From NCBI GenBank assembly GCA_964526965.1, contig CAZGML010000010.1:1-64000 (forward strand): a stretch of 64,000 bases of DNA, written 5' to 3'. The first letter of the stretch is position 1, and every line of letters begins with the position of its first letter. Below are positions 33,091 to 40,940 of the stretch, piece after piece. This DNA is from UBA6265 sp964526965 (GTDB taxonomy: Bacteria > Chloroflexota > Chloroflexia > Thermomicrobiales > UBA6265). Below the pieces are notes generated by a model. The model made no database searches. It saw nothing but the letters and a program-made list of their open reading frames with translations, and had not been told where the DNA came from. The position numbers were made by a program, and so were the translations under genes.

Positions 33091-34311
33091 ATGAACCGTA
33101 TCAAGATTCTCATAAGTTCTTTGCTGTCAATTGCCTGCCTGTTATCGATTTCCTACGCAGCACTTCCTACAAAAGCTCAGGATACCGAACCAGCGCAATC
33201 TTCCAATGAAGTGGTCTTGGGGCTTTTTCCTGCCGGTGGGCAAGATGGTGATCGGTTCGAATTCGTGGTAGAGCCCGGTCAAAGTGAAGAGATGACGGCG
33301 GTCCTCGTAAGCTTCGGCAATGATCCTGTCAGGCTGCGTTCGTATGCATCGCACATTGTTCCAATTGCAAACGGTGGGATGCAAATCCCTCCCTTTGACA
33401 CCGAGGCAGATGGAACGGTTAGTTGGATTGAGTACCCAACCGAAAAATTGGTGCTTAATCCTTCGGAACCATTGGAACGCACCATCAAGGTGACAGTACC
33501 TGATGGAACACCGCCGGGTCAGTATGTTAACGCAGTGGCGCTGGAAACTCTCGACCCGATCGTTACTGAGGGAAGTCCTTTTGCTCAGTATTATCGCAAA
33601 GTTGTTTCGGTGTACATCACCGTTCCCGGAGATGTGGTAGTGGACTTTGTTATTGACGATCCAGTGGTGTTGGTCAATCGAGGTCAAGCAGCCGTTCAAA
33701 TGACTGCCGAAAACTCCGGTAACGTAAGGGTAGATCTGGAAGGAACGCTTACTCTCCGAGACCAATCTGGAGCGGTCGTCCATGAAGGAAACGTATTTCT
33801 CGGCCCGATTTATATGGGACAGTCCGTTCCGATCCAGGTACCTCTGGCTAACGTGCCTCCAGCCGGAGACGATTACACGGTTGCGTTTACTTTTTCTGAC
33901 AAAACCAGTTCAGTGAACAAATCCTCTGAGCAAATGGTCGTTTCTGTACCCGAAGACACGGCTACTTCCGCTGATTTGCCGATTCATTTCGCTAATGTGA
34001 CGGTCGAACCCAATGCAGACCCGATTGTTTTTGTAAACGTGTCCGTAGATGTTGTGTTGAACCAGACAGCCCATCGCTCGACGGTGTTAACTTTGTCAGT
34101 GTTCCATGACGGTGAGCATGTCGAAGATTTTGTGCTGGCAGACAACTTGTCTTTGCCAATCGGCACAACTTCAGTGTCACAGCGGTATCTCCCGGCAACT
34201 GACTGGGAATCAGGCACCTACACCTTCAGCCTGAAGCTGGAGTCGAAATCATCAGATCAGATATCACTGCTTCTGGAAGAAGAGAGTGTTGCGACATTGG
34301 AGGTGCCGTAA
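33091..34311 (+). CDS. Exported DUF916/WxL-interacting-protein-like protein
   Basis: A 406-residue exported protein: signal peptide (about 1-29), then a domain rich in beta strands with FEFVVEPGQSEEMTAVLVSFGNDPVRLR and GTVSWIEYPTEKLVLNPSEP, followed by VTVPDGTPPGQYVNAVALE. This alternation of 'PGQ...N', 'Wi...v.l.P' and 'vP.gt.pGqy' is typical of DUF916-type peptidoglycan-associated domains. Two further Ig-like segments follow. Unlike Firmicutes homologues it has no C-terminal membrane segment. AGGAG lies eight bases before ATG 33091. It is followed by the LPDTG gene with a one-base overlap. Confidence 0.65.
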   Translation: MNRIKILISSLLSIACLLSISYAALPTKAQDTEPAQSSNEVVLGLFPAGGQDGDRFEFVVEPGQSEEMTAVLVSFGNDPVRLRSYASHIVPIANGGMQIPPFDTEADGTVSWIEYPTEKLVLNPSEPLERTIKVTVPDGTPPGQYVNAVALETLDPIVTEGSPFAQYYRKVVSVYITVPGDVVVDFVIDDPVVLVNRGQAAVQMTAENSGNVRVDLEGTLTLRDQSGAVVHEGNVFLGPIYMGQSVPIQVPLANVPPAGDDYTVAFTFSDKTSSVNKSSEQMVVSVPEDTATSADLPIHFANVTVEPNADPIVFVNVSVDVVLNQTAHRSTVLTLSVFHDGEHVEDFVLADNLSLPIGTTSVSQRYLPATDWESGTYTFSLKLESKSSDQISLLLEEESVATLEVP

Positions 34312-34712
34312 TGAATGCCCGCATGCGATTTCACCCAGGCCTCCGTGGTTGGATGACGATGCTAGTGGCATCGCTAACGATTACGATGGGCGCTTCGCAT
34401 GCGGTTGCTTCTGACACCTCTCCGATTGTTGTTGTCTTTGGTGATGGTGGGGTCGCGACTGAAACACCGACGGCTACGGACACACCTAACACGACCTCTA
34501 CCGTGCCTCCCACGGCGACAGCCACCCCTACGCCACCGTCGAGTGGTGGAGAAAACTCACCGCTAACAGTGCCGCAGGTCTCGCAGTTGCCTGACACGGG
34601 AGTCGCATCGCCGCAATCCGGGTTGCCGTTTACGCTCTTCGTTATGCTGACAGCTGGCATTCTGCTCACTACCGGATCGCTGATTGAACACCGACGCACC
34701 GGTCAGCGATAG
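34311..34712 (+). CDS. Short sortase-type (LPDTG) surface protein
   Basis: A 133-residue protein: an N-terminal signal (about 1-34, WMTMLVASLTITMGASHAVA), a Thr/Pro linker (ATETPTATDTPNTTSTVPPT), the sorting motif QLPDTGVA at about residue 95, a hydrophobic stretch (FTLFVMLTAGILLTTGSLI) and a basic tail EHRRTGQR. This is the complete cell-wall sorting signal recognised by sortases. It is coupled to the DUF916-like gene (TAATG, with GGAGG upstream). It resembles the small LPxTG partner encoded in csc/WxL clusters. No sortase gene is in the window. Confidence 0.85.
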   Translation: MNARMRFHPGLRGWMTMLVASLTITMGASHAVASDTSPIVVVFGDGGVATETPTATDTPNTTSTVPPTATATPTPPSSGGENSPLTVPQVSQLPDTGVASPQSGLPFTLFVMLTAGILLTTGSLIEHRRTGQR

Positions 34713-34740
34713 CATCTGATATGGGGCCCCCGCTTCCCAT

Positions 34741-34776
34741 CCAAAAGGATCAATTCAATCGAACTGCTCCTTTTGG
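34741..34776. terminator. Hairpin between the LPDTG gene and gcvPB
   Basis: CCAAAAGGA and TCCTTTTGG form a 9-bp stem with an 18-base loop between two convergent stops. It could stop transcription from both sides. Confidence 0.65.
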
Positions 34777-34796
34777 CGTCTAATGATTTATCCAGA

Positions 34797-36251
34797 TTAA
34801 TCCGCGGCGTTGGCGTGCTCTGGCAGCCAGCGCTGATTGAGGTTTCGGTTTGCATTCACCTCATCGAGCCGCTTGAAGTCGGTGGTATGCGGAGCGCTCG
34901 TGACCATCTCGGGATTGTGCTCGGCCTCATCGGCGATTTGCAGCATCGCATCCACGAAATTGTCCAGGCTCTCGATGCTCTCGGTCTCCGTCGGCTCGAT
35001 CATCATCGCTTCCGGCACAATCAGCGGGAAGTACGTTGTCGGCGGATGGATACCGAAGTCGAGCAGTCGCTTCGCGATATCCAGCGTGCGCACGCCCTGC
35101 TTCTTCTGACGGGTGCCATTCACCACAAACTCGTGCATGCACGTTCGCGGGTAATGCACATCGTAGCGATCTTCCAACCGCGACATCAGGTAATTCGCCG
35201 CCAGCACAGCATCTTCGCTGATCAGGCGCAAGCCTTCAGCACCATGCATGCGGATGTAGGTGTATGCACGTACGAACATGCCGAAGTTGCCGTTATAGCT
35301 ATGCAGCCGACCAATTGATTTGGGCGGATCCATCCAGACGTACTTGTCACCATCTTTGCCAACGCGGGGGGCGGGGAGGTAGTCCTCCAGTCCCTTGCGG
35401 ACGCCCACCGGGCCGGATCCCGGGCCACCACCGCCGTGCGGAGTGCTGAACGTCTTGTGCAGGTTGTAGTGCATGATATCCACGCCCAAATCGCCAGGCT
35501 TGGCAATTCCGAGAATGGCGTTGAAGTTGGCGCCGTCGTTGTAAACCAGGCCGCCGCATTCGTGCACCAGCTTCACCAGTTCCTGGATATGCTCGTCCCA
35601 AAGGCCGAGCGTGTTTGGATTGGTGATCATCATGCCGGCGATATCCGGGCCAAGCAGTTCCCGGAACTTGTCGATATCGACGTTCCCGCGATCATCGGAT
35701 GGCAGGCTCACGATTTCGAAACCGGCCATGCGGGCGGTTGCCGGATTGGTGCCGTGGGCGGAGTCCGGAATCAGCATCTTGGTGCGTCCGGAATCCCCAC
35801 GCTCCTTGTGATAGGCATCGATAATGAGGCACCCGGTCAACTCGCCATGTGCACCAGCAGCGGGCTGAAGCGTAACGGCGTGGAAACCGGCGATCTCAGC
35901 CAGGATATCCTGCAGGTCGTACATCAGTTCCAGCGCGCCCTGAACGGTGTTTTCGGGCTGGTATGGGTGGATGTTGGCGAACCCTGGGTAACGCGCCACA
36001 ACCTCGTTGATCTTCGGGTTGTACTTCATCGTGCACGAGCCAAGCGGGTACATTGCGATATCAATTGCGTGGTTTTTCTGGCTCAGCCGCGTGTAGTGAC
36101 GTATCACATCGATCTCGCTCACTTCCGGCCATTCCAGCGATTCGCGCTGCATCTCCTTCGGGAGCTCCGCCGCCGGTGCTTCCGATTGCGGGAACCGTAC
36201 ACCTCTGCGTCCCGGCTTGCTCAATTCATAGATCAACGGCTCTACGGCCAT
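34797..36251 (-). CDS. gcvPB: Glycine dehydrogenase (decarboxylating) subunit 2
   Basis: A 484-residue P-protein C-terminal subunit of the glycine cleavage system. It shows HYTRLSQKNHAIDIAMYPLGSCTMKYNP split here as usual, QPAAGAHGELTG, DSAHGTNPATA and the PLP-lysine region NLHKTFSTPHGGGGPGSG. Its length and start match the two-subunit form (gcvPA + gcvPB). gcvPA, gcvT and gcvH are not adjacent; the upstream gene is divergent. GGAG sits eight bases before the ATG. No glycine riboswitch is visible upstream. Confidence 0.95.
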   Translation of the reverse strand: MAVEPLIYELSKPGRRGVRFPQSEAPAAELPKEMQRESLEWPEVSEIDVIRHYTRLSQKNHAIDIAMYPLGSCTMKYNPKINEVVARYPGFANIHPYQPENTVQGALELMYDLQDILAEIAGFHAVTLQPAAGAHGELTGCLIIDAYHKERGDSGRTKMLIPDSAHGTNPATARMAGFEIVSLPSDDRGNVDIDKFRELLGPDIAGMMITNPNTLGLWDEHIQELVKLVHECGGLVYNDGANFNAILGIAKPGDLGVDIMHYNLHKTFSTPHGGGGPGSGPVGVRKGLEDYLPAPRVGKDGDKYVWMDPPKSIGRLHSYNGNFGMFVRAYTYIRMHGAEGLRLISEDAVLAANYLMSRLEDRYDVHYPRTCMHEFVVNGTRQKKQGVRTLDIAKRLLDFGIHPPTTYFPLIVPEAMMIEPTETESIESLDNFVDAMLQIADEAEHNPEMVTSAPHTTDFKRLDEVNANRNLNQRWLPEHANAAD

Positions 36252-36471
36252 GTGGCAATCTCCCTTAATTCCTGAAAGTGGAGGCTCTTCGCTGCTCCAT
36301 TCTGCGCGAAGGCATCAGCAGAAATGGTAGCACGATACTGGTACTTCCGGTCCCTTACCCTGGTTGATACTGTGGAGCGCTGCACCACCTGACCTCGACT
36401 TCTGCCGTACAATTGCGCCGGCACCGAAGTGGGTGCCTGCATGCCTTCTTTATCAACGGAGATTGCCCCGC

Positions 36472-37080
36472 GTGAATCCATATGTAGCTACCGGATTGGC
36501 CATGTGCCTGGTGATTCTCGTTGCGCTTATTGGCACCGCATATCTTGCGGTCTATTTCACGCGCCGAGCCAAGGCCGATGTGGAGCGGATGCTCACTCCG
36601 CTCGCCGAACTCACCAACGGTGAGGCCAACGTCGACGAGGCAGATATCAACGGCAAGTGGAAAGACACAATCGCTCAGGGCCGAATGGCCAACGCCGCGG
36701 CCGGAACCGTCACCCTTTGGCAAAGCGATATCATCGACTCCGCCGGTGGCGAGGGATGGAATTTCGTCTACTCGCGTCCGAATCCGAAGAAGAAAGACCC
36801 CGCTGAGGAGATCGAAATCGTGACGGACTCTCCCGAGTTGCGAACCTGGTTGGAGACGTGGACTGCAGAGGACATCTCACCAATTCAACCGCAGGCAACG
36901 GACTGGGTGCAGGTTGAGTATTCGCCAGAAGGTGGGTATGTCCGGGTTGCACGTCCGATTAAGGGACGTAACGAGATCCCCAGCGCCGACCAGTTCCAAA
37001 ACGATCTCGACTTTGCGCACGCAATCGGTGCCGAAAACCGCAAGCGTCAGGAAGCCATGAAAGCCGGGGAAACGGAATGA
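36472..37080 (+). CDS. Single-pass membrane protein of unknown function
   Basis: A 202-residue protein, not recognised. One N-terminal TM segment (about 5-28, YVATGLAMCLVILVALIGTAYLAVYF) is followed by RRAK and a soluble acidic domain containing NFVYSRPNPKKKDPAEE and WLETWTAEDISPI. The frame is open from 36364, but the GTG at 36472 with GGAGA nine bases upstream matches the start of the hydrophobic segment. Its stop overlaps the start of the next gene (ATGA), so the two probably work together. Confidence 0.65.
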   Translation: MNPYVATGLAMCLVILVALIGTAYLAVYFTRRAKADVERMLTPLAELTNGEANVDEADINGKWKDTIAQGRMANAAAGTVTLWQSDIIDSAGGEGWNFVYSRPNPKKKDPAEEIEIVTDSPELRTWLETWTAEDISPIQPQATDWVQVEYSPEGGYVRVARPIKGRNEIPSADQFQNDLDFAHAIGAENRKRQEAMKAGETE

Positions 37081-37844
37081 TTAATAAGGATCATCCAGTT
37101 GTCTTCATCGATTCAGATGTCGAGCAGGCCGCGTGGATCTATGCGAACTTCGGTCCTGACGGGGACTGGCAGACGATGTCACAAACGATGCGGGTCGCCT
37201 CCACCGGCGAGCTGCAGGAAGTTCTCGAGATCCAGCTCAAGTCCGGCGATACGGTGACGGTCCCTTTCATGGAGGCTAGTCCAGACGAGTCGCTGGAAGG
37301 CGTAGGTAAGGATCGGACCAGCATCATCGAGGACCTGTTGCACCTCGCAGACCAGCATGCGGAGGCGAACCCGCCTCACCACCCGGGTAGCTTGCCGCGT
37401 TTCCCTGTCCCGGCGCGAGCCTATGATTCGGCGATTTCGATTCCCATGGCCATTCTTGCGGTCGACGACCTCGGTCAACGCGGGCTCTATTCGCCGCCTC
37501 GATACGTTGTGCTCTCTATAAAGGACAACGAATTCATCGGCTTTGGTGATTTTCCCGGGTTCGACCCCGAGATGTGGCCGCCAGCCCGGGTTGGCGATTG
37601 GCCGCCCCCGGCGATGCGAGAGATGTCCGAACAACAGATGCAAGGTGTAATTCAACGATTTAGCTGTTGCTGGAGTCGCGTGCTGGAGGCCTGGTTTGCC
37701 AAACCTGAAGAGTATTCCGATGTGCTCAAGGCTGATATCACCGAGTCGCTTCGCTACCGGCAGTTGCTTGATACCACCGGTTTCGAGCACGTCTACACAA
37801 AGCTAAATCCTGAATTCCAGGAGTGGCTGAACGCTGCAAAGTAA
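37077..37844 (+). CDS. Uncharacterised soluble protein coupled to a membrane protein
   Basis: A 255-residue protein I cannot assign. It has no signal or TM segment, is acidic, and has a Pro/Trp-rich middle (FGDFPGFDPEMWPPARVGDWPPP) and a Cys-Cys-Trp triplet near residue 198. Its ATG overlaps the stop of the membrane-protein gene by four bases, so co-translation is likely. Confidence 0.7.
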   Translation: MINKDHPVVFIDSDVEQAAWIYANFGPDGDWQTMSQTMRVASTGELQEVLEIQLKSGDTVTVPFMEASPDESLEGVGKDRTSIIEDLLHLADQHAEANPPHHPGSLPRFPVPARAYDSAISIPMAILAVDDLGQRGLYSPPRYVVLSIKDNEFIGFGDFPGFDPEMWPPARVGDWPPPAMREMSEQQMQGVIQRFSCCWSRVLEAWFAKPEEYSDVLKADITESLRYRQLLDTTGFEHVYTKLNPEFQEWLNAAK

Positions 37845-37862
37845 GCAGATCGTTCAGGGAGC

Positions 37863-38876
37863 TCAGGTGCCAGCCGGCGCTGTGGTCGGTTCTTCGTCGC
37901 TGCCTTCTATCCTGACCGGTTCCATTTCGTCCAGGTTGCTGCCCATCCAGCGCTTCGTTGCGTACCAGGAGAACGTGGTAACCATGCTGCCGACGAAGAT
38001 ATCGATGATGTAATGCTCGCCCATATATACCAGCGCTGCAGCCATGCTTATTGAATAGAGCCAGGCGGCCACTTCCCACCAGACTCCCTTGCCACGAGCA
38101 GCCCACACGAGCAGGAACGTCACTGCGAAGTGCATGCTGGGCATGGCGGCAATCGGATTACTTTCACCCACGATCCTGTAACCGGCCTCATACAGGCCAC
38201 CCCCGATCTGTTCGGCGATGTTGCCCATAATGCGCTGCACCACCGGGGCGCCGGGACTTTCGATTGCTTCCGGAGCCATCCATGGAGGGTTTGTCGGGAT
38301 GAGGAAATAGATCACCAGGCCCAGGAAGAGTGTCATGGTCATTGCGGCGAGATAATGCTGGAATTCGCGCCGGCTTCGCCACCAGATCCACAACGCCAAC
38401 CCGTGGGGAACGAGAAAATAGCTCCAGTGAATGGCGGTGAAGTAATAATCCCACCACTCAATTGCTCCACGTGTGTAGAACTCTGCCTGGAGGCGAATGG
38501 TCGGGATCTCTCCGTTAAAGAGCCAGCGCTCAAAATCGAGCACTTCCAGGTTGAGCGTTTTGGCGAAAATGGTTTCGTCCGCGAACGACCGCATGAACGA
38601 GAAAACGAACCACGCCGATGCGTACGGCACGATCCCGGCGACGAAATAGCGGGCCCTGCCAGTGGGAATGAACACCACCGCCAGGGATGCGATGAGTCCC
38701 CAGATGAGGAATTGCCGGTCTCCAATTATTTGGGAGATGACAATCAGAACGACTGCGGAAATAATCCGGATAAGTCGTTGAACCGTTAGCTCAATACCGA
38801 ATACAACGGGGCCGCCCGATTGCTTCTCTTTAGGCTCGGGCGGCCCCGGCGTAGAATTCTCCGAATCGTTACTCAT
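37863..38876 (-). CDS. PAP2-superfamily membrane phosphatase/phosphotransferase (Aur1-like)
   Basis: A 337-residue polytopic protein with about six hydrophobic segments. It has the PAP2 active-site motifs of the inositol-phosphorylceramide-synthase-like branch: LIPTNPPWMAPE (motif 1 region), PSMHFAVTFLL (motif 2, general-acid His) and VYMGEHYIIDIFVG (motif 3, nucleophile His and Asp). Members move phospho-head groups between lipids or dephosphorylate lipid phosphates. The charged N- and C-terminal tails are Pro/Glu-rich. The lipid substrate is unknown. Confidence 0.85.
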   Translation of the reverse strand: MSNDSENSTPGPPEPKEKQSGGPVVFGIELTVQRLIRIISAVVLIVISQIIGDRQFLIWGLIASLAVVFIPTGRARYFVAGIVPYASAWFVFSFMRSFADETIFAKTLNLEVLDFERWLFNGEIPTIRLQAEFYTRGAIEWWDYYFTAIHWSYFLVPHGLALWIWWRSRREFQHYLAAMTMTLFLGLVIYFLIPTNPPWMAPEAIESPGAPVVQRIMGNIAEQIGGGLYEAGYRIVGESNPIAAMPSMHFAVTFLLVWAARGKGVWWEVAAWLYSISMAAALVYMGEHYIIDIFVGSMVTTFSWYATKRWMGSNLDEMEPVRIEGSDEEPTTAPAGT

Positions 38877-38941
38877 TCATTCGCCTTCAAAACGTCGGAA
38901 CGGTTCCGGCAGGGCCAATTAACGATGATGACAGCACAAGT

Positions 38942-39460
38942 CTAGTTGTTAACGCGATAGCGTCGAGCGGCCATGCTCGTCATGGCGAAAACATCCTCTC
39001 CGGATTCTTCGTTTGTCTTCTTGCTCATGAAGCCGCGACGCAACTGTTCCTGAATCCACGCTTCGTCGAGACCGTGATTCTCGGTGTACGTATTGATATC
39101 TTCCTGCGATGCCTTGTTACCGGATTCCTTCAGTGTCTTGTAAAACGATTCGCGGTTCTTTTCTGCTGGTTCGTCAGCATCCATCACCAGGTGTTCTGGT
39201 ATGTCGCCGCCCTCGAGGAACTTAACGATGTCACTCACATCGTTCTCCTCGACATTGCTAAACACGACGTTGTCCGGGTATACGATGACGTTTGGGCCGA
39301 TATCGCAGAGGTCGATGGTGCCGCAGGTGTTCATCATCACTTTGCTATGGAGCTGCCGGCGCATGTGTTCAAAGCGAAGGCGATTCACAACTTTCGCGGC
39401 GCCCTTCTGGTTGCAGTGGTTTCCGGTGCATACGAAAACGTGTCGCTCTGTCCAATACAT
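38942..39460 (-). CDS. Thioredoxin-like (2Fe-2S) ferredoxin-domain protein with extra C-terminal region
   Basis: A 172-residue protein. The first 85 residues match the (2Fe-2S) thioredoxin-fold ferredoxin: VFVCTGNHCNQKGA (two cluster cysteines), then MMNTCGTIDLCDIGPNVIVYPDN (two more), and a closing helix DVSDIVKFLEGG. The remaining 85 residues are a separate charged, helical part (ESFYKTLKESGNKASQED, then EAWIQEQLRRGFMSKK) not typical for the short ferredoxins, perhaps a protein-interaction module. Its ATG directly abuts the prfB stop. Confidence 0.82.
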   Translation of the reverse strand: MYWTERHVFVCTGNHCNQKGAAKVVNRLRFEHMRRQLHSKVMMNTCGTIDLCDIGPNVIVYPDNVVFSNVEENDVSDIVKFLEGGDIPEHLVMDADEPAEKNRESFYKTLKESGNKASQEDINTYTENHGLDEAWIQEQLRRGFMSKKTNEESGEDVFAMTSMAARRYRVNN

Positions 39461-40577
39461 TTAGCTCTCCGAATCTACGGGGGTTACGAGGTGCTCCAGC
39501 CAGGCATTGACGAATGGATCGAGATTGCCATCGAGCACGCTTTGCGCATCTCCCACGGATGTTTCTGTACGATGATCGGTCACCTGTGTATACGGATGCA
39601 GGACGTAAGATCGAATTCGTGATCCAAACCCGGCGGCAATCGCATCGCCCCGAAGTTCATTGCGCTCGTCCGCCTCTTCCTGCATCTTCTTTTCCAACAA
39701 TCGCGAGCGCAGGATCTTGAATGCGCTCTCGCGGTTCTGCAGCTGACTTCGCTCGTTCTGGCAGGTGACCACGATACCAGTGGGCATATGTGTCAGCCGA
39801 ATTGCCGAGCTGGTTTTGTTCACGTGCTGACCGCCAGCGCCGGATGCGCGATAGGTATCCACCCGAACATCATCCGGTTTCAGGTCGATCTCCTTGTCGT
39901 TCTCGATTTGCGGCAGTACTTCCACAAGCGCGAACGCCGTGTGGCGACGATGGTTTGAATCGAACGGCGATAGTCGCACCAGTCGATGGGCACCAGCTTC
40001 GCCCTTCAGAAAACCGTACGCGTTCGTGCCCTGAAATTCGATAGTGGCGTTCTTGATTCCGGCCTCGTCTCCTTCGGTTTCATCCAGAAGCTCAGCCTTC
40101 AGGCCACGGTTGCCCGCCCAGCGCAGATACATGCGGCTCAGCATACTGGCGAAGTCCTGCGCATCCACTCCGCCTTCGCCGGAGTGGATCACCAACAGCG
40201 CGTCGGAGCGGTCGTGCGGGCCATCGAGCGCGGATTCCAGCTCAAGCTGGTCGACTTTTAGCTGCAACGCGTCTCGCTCGGGCTCGATTTCGCTCAGGAT
40301 CTCCGGCTCATCGGACGCCAGCTCAACCATGTCGAGGTAGTCGCTGACCGATCTTTGTGTCTCATTGAAGCCATCGACACGCGATTTCAGCTCGCCCAGG
40401 CGTCGCATTTCGGCCTGGGCAGAATCCGGGTCATCCCAGTAGCCGGGCTGGGCACTGCGTTGCTCCAGGTCTTCTATTTCTCGTTCGTCGTTGGCGATGT
40501 CAAAGGCGCCCCCGGAGCGACTCGAGGCGCAGCTGCAGCTCGGTCAGGCTCCTGGAGAGGTCTTCACGGGTGGCCAT
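39461..40577 (-). CDS. prfB: Peptide chain release factor 2, with programmed +1 frameshift
   Basis: RF2 that terminates at UGA and UAA. Frame 0 begins at ATG 40577 and encodes 25 residues (MATREDLSRSLTELQLRLES then LRGRL) ending at CTT TGA (40505-40500). Skipping T40502 puts translation into the frame from 40501 to 39461 (346 residues), giving 371 residues in total. The slippery CTTTGAC and the upstream GGGGG are the canonical prfB autoregulatory site. Downstream are the RF2 codon tripeptide SPF (LVRLSPFDSNHRR) and the catalytic GGQ (GAGGQHVNKTSS). AGGAG lies about ten bases before the ATG. Annotation as two open frames would be wrong. Confidence 0.96.
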
Positions 40578-40661
40578 GGTGCACAATCTCCTGTGAGGTA
40601 ACAAAGAACCGCGCACGCGCGGTTCCAATTTCGTGTCTACCAGTATACGAGGAAGATGCCA

Positions 40662-40940
40662 ATGCGATTCGCAACGGTCTCCGGAGTTATCGGCAAGGAT
40701 GGTCAATCAGGCTGGTTCACCGTTTTGCTGCACACCGGTGAGGATTCAACAATTGTACGCGACGATCAGATCCCTGCAGATCTCGCTGATTCCGATCCGA
40801 AGTGGCTGATTGATCAACTGGTGCAGGAAGCGCTCGGAAACGAACTGGCAGAGCAGGGGTGGGAAGTGATTGCTGTGAGCGAGCCGGTTAAAGACGATAC
40901 CGTGCGTAGCCGAAACTGGACGGTCCGCAACCTCGGCTGA
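40662..40940 (+). CDS. Small protein of unknown function
   Basis: A 92-residue protein without signal or TM segment: MRFATVSGVIGKDGQSGWF, a VLLHTGED turn and a C-terminal WEVIAVSEPVKDD region. ATG 40656 lies just two bases after AGGA, whereas 40662 has the normal eight-base spacing and is preferred. It is divergent from prfB and convergent with parB (stops adjacent). No function can be assigned. Confidence 0.6.
   Translation: MRFATVSGVIGKDGQSGWFTVLLHTGEDSTIVRDDQIPADLADSDPKWLIDQLVQEALGNELAEQGWEVIAVSEPVKDDTVRSRNWTVRNLG

Noticed and set aside
36252..36471. Glycine riboswitch upstream of gcvPB.
   Set aside because: No tandem GGAGAG-type aptamer core seen on the minus strand.
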